From Anadara kagoshimensis (Eukaryota > Mollusca > Bivalvia > Arcoida > Arcidae), in assembly GCA_021292105.1 (NCBI GenBank), contig CM037869.1:37068155-37132154 (forward strand): a stretch of 64,000 nucleotides of DNA, read 5' to 3'. Position 1 is the first letter of the stretch. Each line of letters opens with the position of its first letter. The notes below the pieces were generated by a model. It had not been told where the DNA came from. It did no database searches and saw nothing but the letters and a program-made list of their open reading frames with translations. This document shows, piece after piece, positions 23,801 to 63,963 of this stretch. The translations under genes were made by a program, and so were the position numbers.

Positions 23801-25628
23801 TGTGACATTTGCGATAAATCCTTCAAATTGAGAAAGGCCCTTATTCAACACAAAAGGTCGCATACTACAGAATTCCGAAAGTCTTTTCCCTGTGAGCCGT
23901 GTGGAAAAGTATTTAAGAAAGAAATTACCTACAAAGGGCATTTAATGACACATCATGGTGGGGAAAATCCTTTCAAGTGCAACATCTGTGGTCGAGGGCT
24001 GAAAATTCAATATTGTTGAAGCGACATATGGAAACCCATAATGAAGAAAATCAGTATCAGTGCACAATTTGTGAGAAAGGGTTTAAAACAAAGAAGAACC
24101 ACGACGCGCACATGATGCAACACAAAAAAGGAAAATTGCTCAAATTTGAATGCGAAATCTGCAACAAGGTTTTTCGAAAAGAAAACGCTTACAAGATACA
24201 TCTGGTGGAGCATGGTGGAGACAGTCCGTTTTCATGCAAGGTATGCGGAAAAGGTTTCTTAGGAAAATCAAACTTCAACATCATTTGATGACACATAACA
24301 AGTTTAAAATGTTCCGGTGCGATAAATGCCAGAAACGGTTTCATACTCCGTTGAATTTGAAAAACCACAAAAATAATATGCATAGGTATAACAAGCACCG
24401 ATGTGAAATCTGTAACAGGTGTTTCTGGCTGCCAAATATCTTACAAAAGCACATGAAAACTCACGAAAAACAGAAGAAATGTACAAAATGTGGGATGGAA
24501 TTCCGTCAGGTTACTCAGTTTCGAAGGCATATGCAAGCTGCAGGCAAACCGAAAAAATACAAATGTGCCTCTTGTTGCCTTTCATTTGATCGACAATCAC
24601 AATTGAAAATTCACAGTCAAATCCACTTGCCTTGTAAGCCATTAATGTGCGAGAGATGTGGGGCTCGATTTGCTCATATATCTACCTTAAATAAACATGA
24701 AAGACTACACAAACGAAATGATGAGGAAGACCGCAAAATGCGCGATATAAAAGTTGACATTGAAAAGGGAGAAGTAAGTTTTGTGGATGCCAATGGCGAT
24801 GCCCATCCTTTGGATGAAAATTTTTTGTCTGAAAGTCAAGATGTTCAAGAAAAAATCCTGATAAAAAAGAAAATTAAAAAAGAAAAAGGTGTTGATGGTG
24901 ATGGAGATGGGGTTGATGTAAACATGGAGCCAGAGGATGAAGAGATGGATGTAGACATTCCAAATGACGGTGAAAGTCCGTCTCCAAGAAAATCAAACCG
25001 TAGAAATTCGTCTAAACCTGCATCAGCAAATGAACAATCAGAAGAGGAAAGTGAGCCAAAATCATCTGAAAAAACAAATGTTGACAGTACTACTACCAAA
25101 GATACACCTGAAAAAAGAACAAAGGAATCTGATGCAACAGACTCTCCGAAAATGACAACAAGGAAAACACCCAGAAGTGTTACAAAGGCAACTCCAAAAA
25201 CTGAAACAAAGGCAACTCCAAAAACTGAAACAAAGGCAACTCCAAAAACTGAAACAAAGGCAACTCCAAAAACTGAAACAAAGGCAACTGCAAAAACACC
25301 AAAAAGTTCAACAAAAGAGAAGGATACGCCAAAACGATCCATAAAAGAGACCCCGAAATCTTCTGTAAAGGAAAAGTCGAAAAGTTCAGTGAAGGAGACG
25401 TCGAAAAGTTCAGCCAAGGAAACGCCAAAAAGCCCCAGAAAATCAAAAGTTGACTTTCAATGTAAAGAATGTAAAATGCAGTTTTCATGTCAGATGGATT
25501 TGGATCGCCATTTGCAATCGGCGTCAGAACAGAGGGCGTATAAATGTGAAAAATGTTGTGTGACATGCTCAAGGATGTCACTACTCAAAAAACATGTGAC
25601 TGAGGTACATGAAGAAGACGACTCCTGA
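20811..25628 (+). CDS. C2H2 zinc-finger protein, about 17 fingers, Thr/Lys/Pro-rich tail; two apparent frameshifts
   Basis: Exon 20811-20961 (after TTTCAG, ending ATAG then GTATGT, phase 1) encodes a Cys-containing segment CKRLSGLG...YQYCI of unknown fold. Exon 23073-25628 (after CTTTCAG) starts AA, completing Glu, and reads KQKIQTVDLQ. Fingers run from CNECPRVF to CERCGARF; then an acidic/serine-rich linker, four TKATPKTE octapeptide repeats, SSVKE-type repeats, and two terminal finger-like motifs (CKECKMQF, CEKCCVTC). The frame shifts by one missing base near 23994-24001 (finger 7) and again at an A4 run, 24264-24267 (finger 10). Finger spacing before and after fits one protein. Probable transcription factor; 5' exon(s) not found. 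Assembly indels or a recent pseudogene are both possible. Confidence 0.82.
21034..21321 (-). mobile_element. tRNA-SINE copy in zinc-finger gene intron
   Basis: Body from GACGTCAAGAATATTTCAC through a diverged tRNA head ending CTACCGCAGTGG. Lies in the intron between the two recognised zinc-finger exons. Confidence 0.72.
21901..22071. mobile_element. MITE family C (AACCTGCCTTAAAGGC)
   Basis: About 170 bp, CAGTCCAACCTGCCTTAAAG to AGGTTTGACTG, flanked by TA, with repeated interior TATAAAG.CCACCTG and ATTGTTCTTTATTCATATTA. Copies also at about 12380-12538, 27857-28034, 32417-32600, 36672-36825, 57270-57438 and 58237-58415. Confidence 0.78.
22756..22960 (-). mobile_element. tRNA-SINE fragment in zinc-finger gene intron
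   Basis: Tail and body (GTCAAGAATATTTCACTTAT onward) without tRNA head. A second tail scrap (GGAGTAATGGTGTTTAACAT) follows at about 22975-23005, just ahead of the main exon. Confidence 0.65.
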
Positions 25629-25855
25629 AGAGAATGTTGTTTGTTATGCTTATTGTTGTTTATTATATATTAAGATTTTTAACTTCGTTGTTTTCCCCCT
25701 TTTTTTAACTGTTTTATGAACGAGTGGCCAGGGCTTCTATTTGACCTTTCCTAGGTTTGCATGAATTTAAAATTATTAGTAGCAAAATTTTGAAGAAAAA
25801 AAATTGTAAAAAAAAATTGTATACATGTAAATTTTTTTTACCCACAAATATGTAA

Positions 25856-25861
25856 AATAAA
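25856..25861 (+). terminator. Candidate poly(A) signal of the plus-strand zinc-finger gene
   Basis: AATAAA 228 bases after the TGA stop at 25626-25628, in an A/T-rich 3' stretch. Position suits a short 3' UTR, but AATAAA is common by chance here. Confidence 0.45.
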
Positions 25862-26107
25862 TTACTTCTTGAAAGAATTTCTTAGAAATTAGTAAAAGTA
25901 CAAGTAAAAGAAGTAAGCCATTGTGACAACCAGGCCGGGAAATATTGCCTTTTACATTCAGGAGTTCAAGTTCAAACTGATTTTCTTTAATGTTTCAGTA
26001 CTCTAACCCCTCAATTCTGTTCGACCGTTAATTTTCAGTGTTAAGTTCAAATTGACTTTTTCTAAAATCTCAATAGGGTCAAAGTCAAATGGAAACCCTG
26101 GCTGATA

Positions 26108-26323
26108 CAGTACAGACCTGTCGAAAGTTTAACACTGAGCTAACGGATAAAAGTTAAATCTTGGCTGTAGAGTGACTGAGATGTAGACAGTTGGTGGCCA
26201 AAATGCAGCAGCAATGAAGATAGCAACTGCGGAAAAGCTGGCGAGGTAACAAGGTGCCGGGTTAAGCTTTCGATTTTGGCTTTAATACTTAGCTTAGTGT
26301 TAAATTTTCAACAGGATGTACTG
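26108..26323. mobile_element. MITE family A copy
   Basis: CAGTACAGACCTGTCGAAAG to TTTCAACAGGATGTACTG, flanked by TA on both sides, fitting a TA target as in Tc1/mariner-type elements. Interior has AGCTAACGG and TTAGCTTAG subterminal pairing. Confidence 0.8.
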
Positions 26324-26511
26324 TATTTCTGGTATTTATAAACTGGGTTTACTTTTGCCAGGGATTTGTTTTTGTAAATAATATAAATAATGTAAATTTT
26401 GTAAATAATCATAATAATATGCATGTACTGTGAATCAGGAAACTCATTTTATTTTCATGTATTGTAAATTGCATAAAACATAAAAATTATTGTAAAGATT
26501 TTAACTTGATA

Positions 26512-26795
26512 TAGACTACTGCAATAGCTCAGTTGGTGCTCACTCCATAAGTGCCAGGTCTGACCCAAGACTTGAAAGTTGGAAGTGACTGTTCTTTTTG
26601 CCAAGCGCTCATTATTAAGGAATGAAAGTCGCAGTTCTTTCAGATGGGCTATTAAATTAAACGAGGCCCTGTGTCACGGTAGGCTTGGCATGATGGTCAA
26701 CTCTGCTGTATAATGCAATGCACAGACAAAATTTCTGCAACTTCCCCTACAGCTGACGACATCTTAATATAAGTGAAATATTTTTAACTGGGCCG
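26512..26795 (+). mobile_element. tRNA-SINE copy, plus orientation, diverged
   Basis: Begins with the tRNA head (CAATAGCTCAGTTGGTGCTC), then the body in reverse of the other copies, ending at ATATAAGTGAAATATTTTTA. One of the few plus-strand copies. Confidence 0.7.
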
Positions 26796-27349
26796 TTATT
26801 CATCAGCTTAACTTAAACTTGCATTTTCTATGAGAATGAATTTATAGGATATTCCAATTTACAGTGTTGAAACTGGTAATCAGATTAAATATTATCATGA
26901 AGGATATCATATTAGCAGTGTTTAAAATAAGTCAAATTTTTAACTACGGTAGTCCTTGTCTTAATAAGTTAAACATTTTCTAATGTGGTATATGGGAGAT
27001 TACTGAAAAAATAACAGGTCCCAGTGTTTTATATATCTTTCAATTTGTACCAATTTTATGATTTTTCCTTTTTTTGGTGTGTGCGAGAGAAGGTGTGCCA
27101 TGTATCAAAAATGAAATTTAGCACTGTAAATACCGGTAGTCTTGATTGCCTGATTGATATGAATTTTGTGTTAAGCTATTATGAATTATGGAATTTGTTC
27201 ACATGACCTTGAACAGATCACTAATATTTGGTTAGAAAAATTCAGATATTTTCAGAAATTTTGACTAAAAATTCAGGATTTTTGTTTCACGAGAAACTTT
27301 GTTATAATGCAACTCAATAAAGTTATATATACAGTTGGAAGTAACAGTT

Positions 27350-27604
27350 CTATATAGTGCCCAAACTTTGACCTGGCCATTTGACCTTTAATTTGAATAT
27401 TAGATTGGGCAAATAGACCGGGTGGTTTAGGCCGGGAAGACAGTATGTTTGATTACCATAACAACCAAGTCCCCATGCAGTATTATTATCACCAACTTTC
27501 CATCATGTTACTATGATGTCTATAGCCCCTAAGTTACAAAATGGGTATGTTTGGTTGAATATTTAAATTAAAGGTCGAATGGCCAGGTCAAACTTGACAC
27601 ACTA
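27350..27604. mobile_element. MITE family G (GACCTGGCCATTTGACCTT)
   Basis: Left AACTTTGACCTGGCCATTTG and right CGAATGGCCAGGTCAAACTT are inverted over about 45 bases. A second copy lies at 51488-51728. Confidence 0.75.
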
Positions 27605-27856
27605 CAATTTTATCATATGGTATCGGGTATAGTGATGATGCTCATATTATGAGGTTTTAGTGTTAATACTTTGGTCATACACTGCCATTAATATATTATT
27701 ATACATGTTTAAAACTAGTCATATCATTACATTCTGGCTTTTTTTTTTACTAAAATAGTGTTTTTATCTGAAAAATATATATTTTTCCATATTTGTATTT
27801 TTTTTCAACAAAATTCCAAGAAAATTGTTTTTCAAGAAAAACAATTTTTTTGCATA

Positions 27857-28034
27857 CAGTCCAACCTCCTTAAAGGTCATCTCTATATAAGGGTCACCTG
27901 CTTATAAAGGCCAGTATAATTGTATCCCAATTGTTCTTTATTCATATTATTTTAACCTGTATATAAAGATCACCTTCTTATAAAGACCATGTTTACTGGT
28001 TCCCTCGGATGGCCTTTATTGACAGGTTTGACTG
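27857..28034. mobile_element. MITE family C copy
   Basis: CAGTCCAACCTCCTTAAAGG to GACAGGTTTGACTG with the TATAAAG/CACCTG interior; TA flanks. Confidence 0.76.
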
Positions 28035-28552
28035 TACATTTAGATCATGAAGTTAAGAATTTTACTTTCAAATACTACAAAACTTTCAATATTTCAATTC
28101 TATGACACAAAATGGCAAATAGAAATTTGTATACTGAAACGGGTAAAATTTTCACTTATTTAGTGCTATAGTAATTACCGCAAAATTTTACGCACTCGAA
28201 AATGTCGACCACACAGGTTAATATATAGAATATACACCCACTTATATTGGTTACATGAAAATTTTAGAAATTTTAGATTTCAGAAATCGCAAAATTTTCC
28301 CCCCATGAAAATAATACCTTTTTTTGCTTGTGGATGGCACTAATATCCTTCACAGTTTTTGCTTATGGATGGCAGTGTACTTGGTATATCTTGTTAAGAT
28401 GTAGGATTAAATAGCTTGGATTCCGTTTCATTTTATGTTTTTGATTGTTTTGGTATCACTGTTAGTAATATATGTATTATAATAAATATTTTAATTAAAT
28501 GTAATTTTATAGTTTTGTTAAGCTACAAATTCAACTAAACTCTGTTCTTTGT

Positions 28553-28890
28553 GTTGAGTAATGGTGTTTAATATCCCAATCAAGAATATTTCATTTATAT
28601 CGAGATGTCGTAAGCTATAGGCGAAGGTGCAGAAATATTGCTTGCATCTTGCACTGATTGCATTATACAGCAGGGTTCTTTATTGTGCCTAGCTTACTGT
28701 GACAAGGGACCTTGTTTATTTTAACTTCCAATCTGAAAGAACTGTGACTTTCATTTCGTAATGCTGAATGCTTGGCAAAATAACAGTCACTACCTACTTT
28801 CAAGTCTTGGATCAGACCTGGCGGGGGATCAAACCCACGTCCTCCCACTTCTGGAGCAAGCAGTCTACCAACTAAGCTACAGCAGGGGTT
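28553..28890 (-). mobile_element. tRNA-SINE copy, full length, diverged
   Basis: Starts TTGAGTAATGGTG, keeps the body order and ends in a recognisable tRNA head (ACCAACTAAGCTACAGCAGG). Intergenic. Confidence 0.75.
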
Positions 28891-29896
28891 TTGGTCATGA
28901 AGTTGAATTGTAGGTTGCTTTCAGTGACCGATTGACTTTAGTGGATTTTAGTACTGGTATGGTGTTTTATGCCCCAGTCAAAGCTTCTTTCTCTTATATA
29001 GTAGTAGTCATTTATTGGCTGGTGGAAGAAGGTAGAGTACCCAAAGACAGTTGCAATTAACCACTGAACTGTCTAGAAATGGCGTTTATAGTGCTATAAC
29101 TGCCATTGCCGTGCAAAGCAAACTGAATAATGCGCATTAGGTTGTTGCAAGTGTTGGTACAAATCATCTTTACTGGTCCTAACACACCATTACATGACAC
29201 TACTCCCAATCCTTGTTATTCCCCACAGCTGGTGACATATCCATATAAGTGAAATATTCCTGACTGGGATCTTGAACCCCAATCTTTTAAGCACACCTAT
29301 ATATTAAAGGGTGAAATTTCAGACCTAGGGTTGATTGACACATTCTTACAGCATCTAAAGTCCGCATATGCCCTACCTAGGTCTTTGTGTCTAATGTTCT
29401 AGTGGGATAAAAGACTGCCCCTGCTTTGTAGTGGAGACATAGAAATCTCAACCTGAGGGATGGGATTCATTACTTGTATTTTCCAGACCAAGGCTTGCTT
29501 AGGTCGAGGAAAAAAAGAATCTCGCCTCGAAGGTTGAGATTTTAATGTCTTCGCTACAAAGCTGGGGTTTATTCTTTTTCTCTCATATCCAATATTTTCC
29601 TGAAATATTGAAGGTTTTATGGTAAAAAATTTGCAAAATGTTAATGTTTGCATTTGCAACCAATGTTGCACAATCTGAATTGCTGACATTACAATTGGGA
29701 TTACATAGTAATGTCATAGAGTGTGTCGCTTGTATTACACTAGGGTAAGACTGAAATATCTTGCTCTGTTAAATTAAGGAGTTTTTTGTTTGATATGGGA
29801 GAAAAAATCTCTCCTTCATGAACTGGTTATAGCATTATATATACATGTACATGTATGTTTAAAGAACCTGTCTGTTACAGTATGCTCATCTTCAAT

Positions 29897-30215
29897 AATT
29901 AAATGGCGTTTTTATGTCCCAGTCAAGAATATTTCGCTTATATTGAGACGTTACTGTTTGTAGGTGAAATGGCAGAAATTTTTACCTTGGCAGTGAGCTT
30001 AGGACAGTGTACAGGGAGGGTTCTTTAGTTTGCCATGCATACTGTACACAACAGGGGTTAATGGATTTTGAGGTCTTTTCCGAAGAACCTATGACTTTCA
30101 TTTCTGAATGCTGAGAAGTCGCTACCTGTTTTCAAGTGTGGTCAGACTCTGACCAGGGTTTCGAAGCACAACCTTTTACATATGAAACGCACAACACTAC
30201 CATCTGAGTTACTGT
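29897..30215 (-). mobile_element. Older tRNA-SINE relative
   Basis: Diverged copy with GTCCCAGTCAAGAATATTTC, GCAGTGAGC and a head-like CTACCATCTGAGTTACTGTA... end. A further degraded head-like unit (30230-30360 and 30565-30625) continues and is split by a MITE. Confidence 0.55.
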
Positions 30216-30357
30216 AGCGGTACTTGACTTGGCAAAAACCATCACTACATATTTCCAAGTCTTAGTCAGACCCTGGTTAGAGTTCAATTCTTGACCTTTT
30301 GTATACGAAATTGACAAACAATAAGGAAGATCCAGACCAGGTTTCGAACCTCCACAA

Positions 30358-30563
30358 TTGACGTATCGCTGGCCACGCCCACAATGTTCTGACACTGGCC
30401 GCCATCACTGTACCAAAGCAGCGTCACGACAACTAATGACGTTATAGTGTCAGTGACGTCATTAAACAGCACAATTCAGGCCAAATTTTCATTCTTTTTG
30501 TGTGTAATTCAAGAATGTCGACCCTTTCTCGGAACATAGTGGGCATGGCTGGCGATCCGTCAA
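30358..30563. mobile_element. MITE family B (TIR TTGACG...CCACGCCCAC)
   Basis: About 206 bp. Left end TTGACGTATCGCTGGCCACG continuing CCCACAATGTTCTGAC; right end its inverted copy (GAACATAGTGGGCATGGCTG). Shared interior GCCGCCATCAC, CAGCGTCA. Inserted in an old SINE relative. Confidence 0.78.
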
Positions 30564-31159
30564 TAGAAAGTGACAATAAAACATTCCCACCGAGGTTTGA
30601 ACCCTGATCTCCCACATAAGAAGCGAACAAAAAGAAAAAAAAGGAAATTTATTGTTTAAATGACTTTATTTCACTTTAAACAAGTATATATTGATATGTA
30701 TGTGACATTGTGGATAACACTTAAATATATACTCCAGGAGAAAAAACACTTCCAACCTATAACCCTTAAAATTCCACCAAAAACTTCACACCATCTCAAC
30801 CCTAAATAACTTGTGGTATAACCCATTTACTTATTAAATTTGGACTGTTCCACTGATTCAGGCTTAAGACCATGTAACCCTGAATAAGGTATAGCCCATT
30901 TATTAAATTTGGATCATTCCAAAAGTTGACAGGGTTGAAATACTATTTAACCCTGAATAACTTATGGTATTACCCATTTATTTATTAAATTTTGGATTAT
31001 TCCATTAGTAGGCAGGGTTGAGCAGGGTTACTTATTACTTGGGCATGCATTAACATTCACATTAACCTTTTTTTAACAAATCAATGAAGTTCTGGTATCC
31101 ATTACTAAAAAGCTAAATTTGAGACAACTACAGATTAATTATTCTGTTCAATTACTGAG

Positions 31160-31510
31160 CTTAATTACAAATATTTTACTTTGCAACAAGCAAATTCTGA
31201 TGAGAACCACAACACCACTGTTGCCAGAGTGGTTGCTAGGAGTGATGTAACAAAATTGGTCCAAAATTCTATGATAAAATCCATGACAACCACAGTTGCC
31301 AGGAGAGACTTAACAGGAAATGTAAACAAAATGGGTCAAAATTCTGTGATAAAAACCATGACAACCGCTGTTGCCAGGAGAGACATAACAGGAAATGTAA
31401 ACAAATTGGGTCAAAATTCTGTGATAACCATGACAACCACTGTTGCCAGGGGAGACATAACAGGAAATGTAAACAAAAGGGTCCAAGCATATATACACAA
31501 AATGTCACTT
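31160..31510. repeat. Minisatellite, ~70-bp unit, four copies
   Basis: Units contain CAAAATTCTGTGATAA, ACAACCACTGTTGCCAGG and AACAGGAAATGTAAACAAA. Open on both strands by chance of the period, with no recognisable protein. Confidence 0.75.
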
Positions 31511-31596
31511 AGGAATAATCACAATCATTAATAATAATATACATAATATAAGAATTATGGTACAAAAATAAAGTAAGATATTAAACCAACAACTCC

Positions 31597-31598
<2 letters not shown>

Positions 31599-31649
<51 letters not shown>
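31599..31649. repeat. (TA)n microsatellite
   Basis: About 25 perfect TA pairs, ending seven bases before a family A MITE. Confidence 0.95.
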
Positions 31650-31651
<2 letters not shown>

Positions 31652-31655
31652 GTTA

Positions 31656-32097
31656 AGTACAGACCTGTCAAAAGTTTAACACTTAGCTAACGAAAAAGAG
31701 TTGACATGCGGCTGCTGAGAGGTGGAAATATGGATAGTTAATGACCCAAAGCTGAAGAGACACAGAAATAAGCCATCAAAAAGATATCTTTCGAAATAAT
31801 TGACGTTTAGTGAACCACGCCCACAATGTTCTGACACTGGCCGCCATCACGGTACCGAAGCAGCGTCAAGGCAACTAACGACCTACTAGTGTCAGTAAAG
31901 CCATTAAACGGCACAATTCAGCTTATGTTTTAATTCTTTTTGCATCCAATTCAAGCATGCCAGGCCTTTGTTAGAACACTGTGAGCGTGACCGGCGATAC
32001 ATCAATTGCCAAGATATAGCTAATGTGGGACCAAGATGAGATACCGATTCGGCAATAATTCGTTAGCCCTGTGATTAACTTTCGACATGTCTGTACT
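31656..32097. mobile_element. MITE family A copy, split by a family B MITE
   Basis: AGTACAGACCTGTCAAAAGT to ACTTTCGACATGTCTGTACT. The family B element at 31800-32005 sits inside it, so B was still moving after this A copy landed. Confidence 0.8.
31800..32005. mobile_element. MITE family B copy nested in family A
   Basis: TTGACGTTTAGTGAACCACG to CGTGACCGGCGATACATCAA; the same interior as the 30.4-kb copy. Confidence 0.78.
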
Positions 32098-32416
32098 ATA
32101 TATACTAAATTATATATATATATAACGTCACAAAGTTAACAATGAAATGTATGTATACATAAAAATCCTTTTTATTTTTTTTGCAAATACATATGTGTTA
32201 AATATATATGTATAAATACAACACAACAATATAGATATGTATGTATGTAACATGAATTATGCAAATAAACTAATAAATGTATATATATGTATATATATCA
32301 CTTGACACGGTCACTGAATTGAATATGTTACATAATGGATTTATTTTTTGTTTTAATTTTGGGGCTTTCATGATCATAACAGTGTTGACATTAGAACTGC
32401 ATATATATACATTGTA

Positions 32417-32600
32417 TAGTCAAACCCGCCTTAAATGCTACCTCTATATATCGACCACAGCTCTAAACATTGGCCACCTGTTTCTAAAAGCCAGAAAATA
32501 TTTATCCCAATTAGTTTTTATTCATGCTTTTTGAACTGGTATATAAAGGCTACTTTTACTGGTTCCTTTGGATGGCCTTAGTATATGACCACTCTGACAC
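32417..32600. mobile_element. MITE family C copy, diverged
   Basis: TAGTCAAACCCGCCTTAAAT at the left, GGTTCCTTTGGATGGCCTTA at the right; end degraded. Confidence 0.6.
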
Positions 32601-33954
32601 AGCATGAAACAATAATTTTAACTGGATATAGAAATGTATAATTGAACATTTTTTAATTCTGGAAACGGAACTGTGTCTCTTAATAAATGGAACAGAAATT
32701 TAAAAAAGGTTTTGTATACATCGCCAGAATGTCATTTCAAAATGTAACTTATTTCATTCAGTGACATTGATATGTTTAAGTTTTTAGATATGTTTTAATA
32801 TTGTTTTAATTGCATATATCTTGCACTATTGGAGTACAATATTTATTAATCATATCATGTTATTTACAAAAAAAAAAAAAAAAAAAAAATCAAAACAAAC
32901 AAACAAAAATATTTTATTAAAGCCAGCACTATGGTAACACATATGATGGATTATTGAAACATGTACTATGGATTTTTTGGGAATATTTACCAAAATAAAA
33001 TGTGTATTCACAATGGATTTCCACAAAAGGAGCAAGCTCTAGACATGAAGAAAATGTATGTTATTTCAACACAGTGTTTTAATCACAAAACCTACTCAAA
33101 CTTATTTATTTGCAGCTAGGTTCGGCTCTGGTTGGGTCTACCAGAGGGGTGAAAAAACTTGTGGATTCAGACTGTTAAGATCATTTACAACGGAAAATTT
33201 AAAATCTGCGACAATTACTCCAACATATTTTAAAGCTTTAAAATTAAATATTTAGCACATTTAGTCAAACTTGTGACCACGTTATGAGTTTTTCACTGAT
33301 GTATTGATACAGAATATGCAGATATAAAAGGACAAATTTAATTTTTCATTTGCAAACACAAACATCCATGAAAAAAAACTGTGACCTTGGTTATTAATCT
33401 TTATGAAAATAAACTTAACATAAAATTTAATATCTTCATGTTGTTAATTTCATATGTGAATCATACAAGGCTCTTAAAAAATTACCGGTACTCAATTTTT
33501 TAAATTCAAAATGTCAATCTTTTTAAAATAGGTTGATTGGGATTCTCTTTTTGTAAACCACCGATCAGAATTGTCTCCCTTTTCATGAACAACATGCATA
33601 TACAAATGAATTTGAAAATCAAGAGTTACCTCCCATTATCTACAATCTGTAGGGTTATCTCCCTTTGGCAGAGGACTTGTGTTCTTGTAAATTCATTATT
33701 GCTTTATATGTGTATAAAAATTTTATATTGTGCACATAAATTATTAATTTTTATAATTTGAGTTGCATTGTTACACCAATATGGTTGAAAATTAATAGTG
33801 TGTCCAATAATATAAATATACAAATATATTATTATTAATTTGATAATAAACTTGTCTACAGCATGAAATTTTAAATTTGTCTTTATAAACATGAAAGCTC
33901 CTGAACAAAAATAGATATAAAGCACAAACAAAAATTCCCATGAAAAAAAAAGCT

Positions 33955-34215
33955 TTTTGGCAGAAATACCAAACCAGTTTTTTGGCAGAAATGCCATTTT
34001 CAAATCAAACCAGTTTTTTTATTACAAATGCCATATTCAATTCAAACCAGTTTTCTTTCAGTAGAAATGCCATTTTCAATTCAAACCAGCTTTTTGGCAG
34101 AAATACGATTTTCAATTCAAACCAGCTTTTTGGCAGAAATACCATTTTCAAATCAAACCAGTTTTTGGGTACAAATGCCATTTTCAATTCAAACCAGCTT
34201 TTTGGCAAAAATACC
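33955..34215. repeat. Minisatellite, ~36-bp unit, about seven copies
   Basis: Unit TTTTTGGCAGAAAT followed by CCATTTTCAATTCAAACCAG. Frames are open through it on both strands only because the unit is a multiple of three. Confidence 0.85.
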
Positions 34216-35204
34216 ATTTTTGATTTCGTAACTATAGAAACAGTTATAAAGCATACAATATATTGTACTTACATGATAGAATGAAAGCTATTATACATGA
34301 ATATTAAACATGTAGGATAACTAAAATTTTGATTGTGGCATGTGAGGTGGTTCTTTATAATATACATACAGCAGAATGTTCAAAACTCAGTCCCACAACT
34401 TCTGAGTCATCAAGAAATTAAGGGCTATCAAATGACCCAGAAATGCGTAGGTCACACCTGGTAATTCCAATTTTTATAATAATTATGTAAATTATTATAA
34501 TAATTATCCCAGAATATTGTGATCCTAATTCGGATCACCTGGAAATTTACAAACTGGTGATTTTATCATTTTTTTAAAAAAAACAAGGCAACAATTTTCA
34601 TGCAGTTTTTAGCTTTAAAAGAGTTTGACCGCGTTATGACCTGCATACAAAGGGGTCTATGCAGGTCATGACCTGCACTGCAGCTTTTATGAATTGAGAG
34701 CCCTAGAAGTTTGTTTTTTAAATTAAAACGATCGACGAATAACAATCATTGGTAGCACGTTTGGTTTTTGTAAAAACGATGTTTACTGAAGTTCCATTGT
34801 ACATATATCATATAGAACCAACTTGAAATGGCCATGTTAACAAGATATAAATAACAGTGTAATATCTAGGAAATTTTTGCATCGTTAATTTTCGTAAATA
34901 GACACATTCAACATGTTCAATTATACTTGCCATTCTTTATTTTTGCTGAATTACACTAAATTGAAATATTTATGATAGTTCTATCATCTTTTAAAATTTA
35001 TGCAGAAAATACAAGACAAAAATTGCCCAATTTACAGTCTGTGCGCATAATAACTAAAGTCAACCTCTGACATTTCACTAACTTCATAAACAATACTGTC
35101 TATTCTAAATCCTTGAAGACAGATAAAAAACATTTTTACTAACTCTAATATCATCACAACTCTTCTACCCCTATTCTGCACATTGGTACATTCCAAAAAC
35201 AAAC

Positions 35205-35380
35205 AGAAACAGCTAGGTCATACCATTATTGTTCAATTCCAAAAACACAGAAATGGGTAACACCATTATTGGTACATTCCAAAAACACAGAAATGGGTCA
35301 CACCATTATTGGTACATTCCAAAAACACAGAAAGGGGTAACACCATTATTGGTATATTCCAAAGCACAGAAATGGGTCAT
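35205..35380. repeat. Minisatellite, ~40-bp unit, about four copies
   Basis: Unit CACAGAAATGGGTCACACC, ATTATTGGTACATTCCAAAA. Lies just 3' of the MYO7A stop codon, probably in or after its 3' UTR. Confidence 0.8.
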
Positions 35381-35657
35381 ACCATTGCTGAAGAGGTGAA
35401 TGGATGTCACATGTACATAAAAATTCATATCTATTCAAATCCTATAAATTCTAATCCCAATTTAGGAAAATGATCACAGCCATGCATTTTTTTCCGATTT
35501 CATGAATTCTGAGACCACTACCAGTAGGCAATTTACACATGATGATGAATAACTAATTTAGTCTCTCTATCCAATTATGGTCTGATTTTGTGAGTCCTTC
35601 AATGAAATGGTTCATAAATGTCTTCAATGTTTATTGTTATTTAAATTTCTCTTTTCT

Positions 35658-63963
<28,306 letters not shown>

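Larger units (their letters stand above)
25862..35657. other. Intergenic block between the zinc-finger gene and the MYO7A 3' end
   Basis: Holds SINE, MITE and minisatellite copies listed separately; unique AT-rich sequence otherwise. The two genes converge here (plus-strand zinc-finger gene from the left, minus-strand myosin from the right). No exon-like frame was found between them. A perfect 12-bp inverted repeat (ATGACCTGCATA) lies at 34636-34669. Confidence 0.55.

Noticed and set aside
24845-25417. 190-codon antisense frame (MAELFDVSF...)
   Set aside because: Shadow of the Thr/Lys/Pro-rich repeats in the zinc-finger gene; composition is just the complement of the repeat.
31181-31531. 116-codon ORF of TTVARRDITGNVNK repeats
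   Set aside because: Minisatellite open in both directions; no splice or start context, no family.
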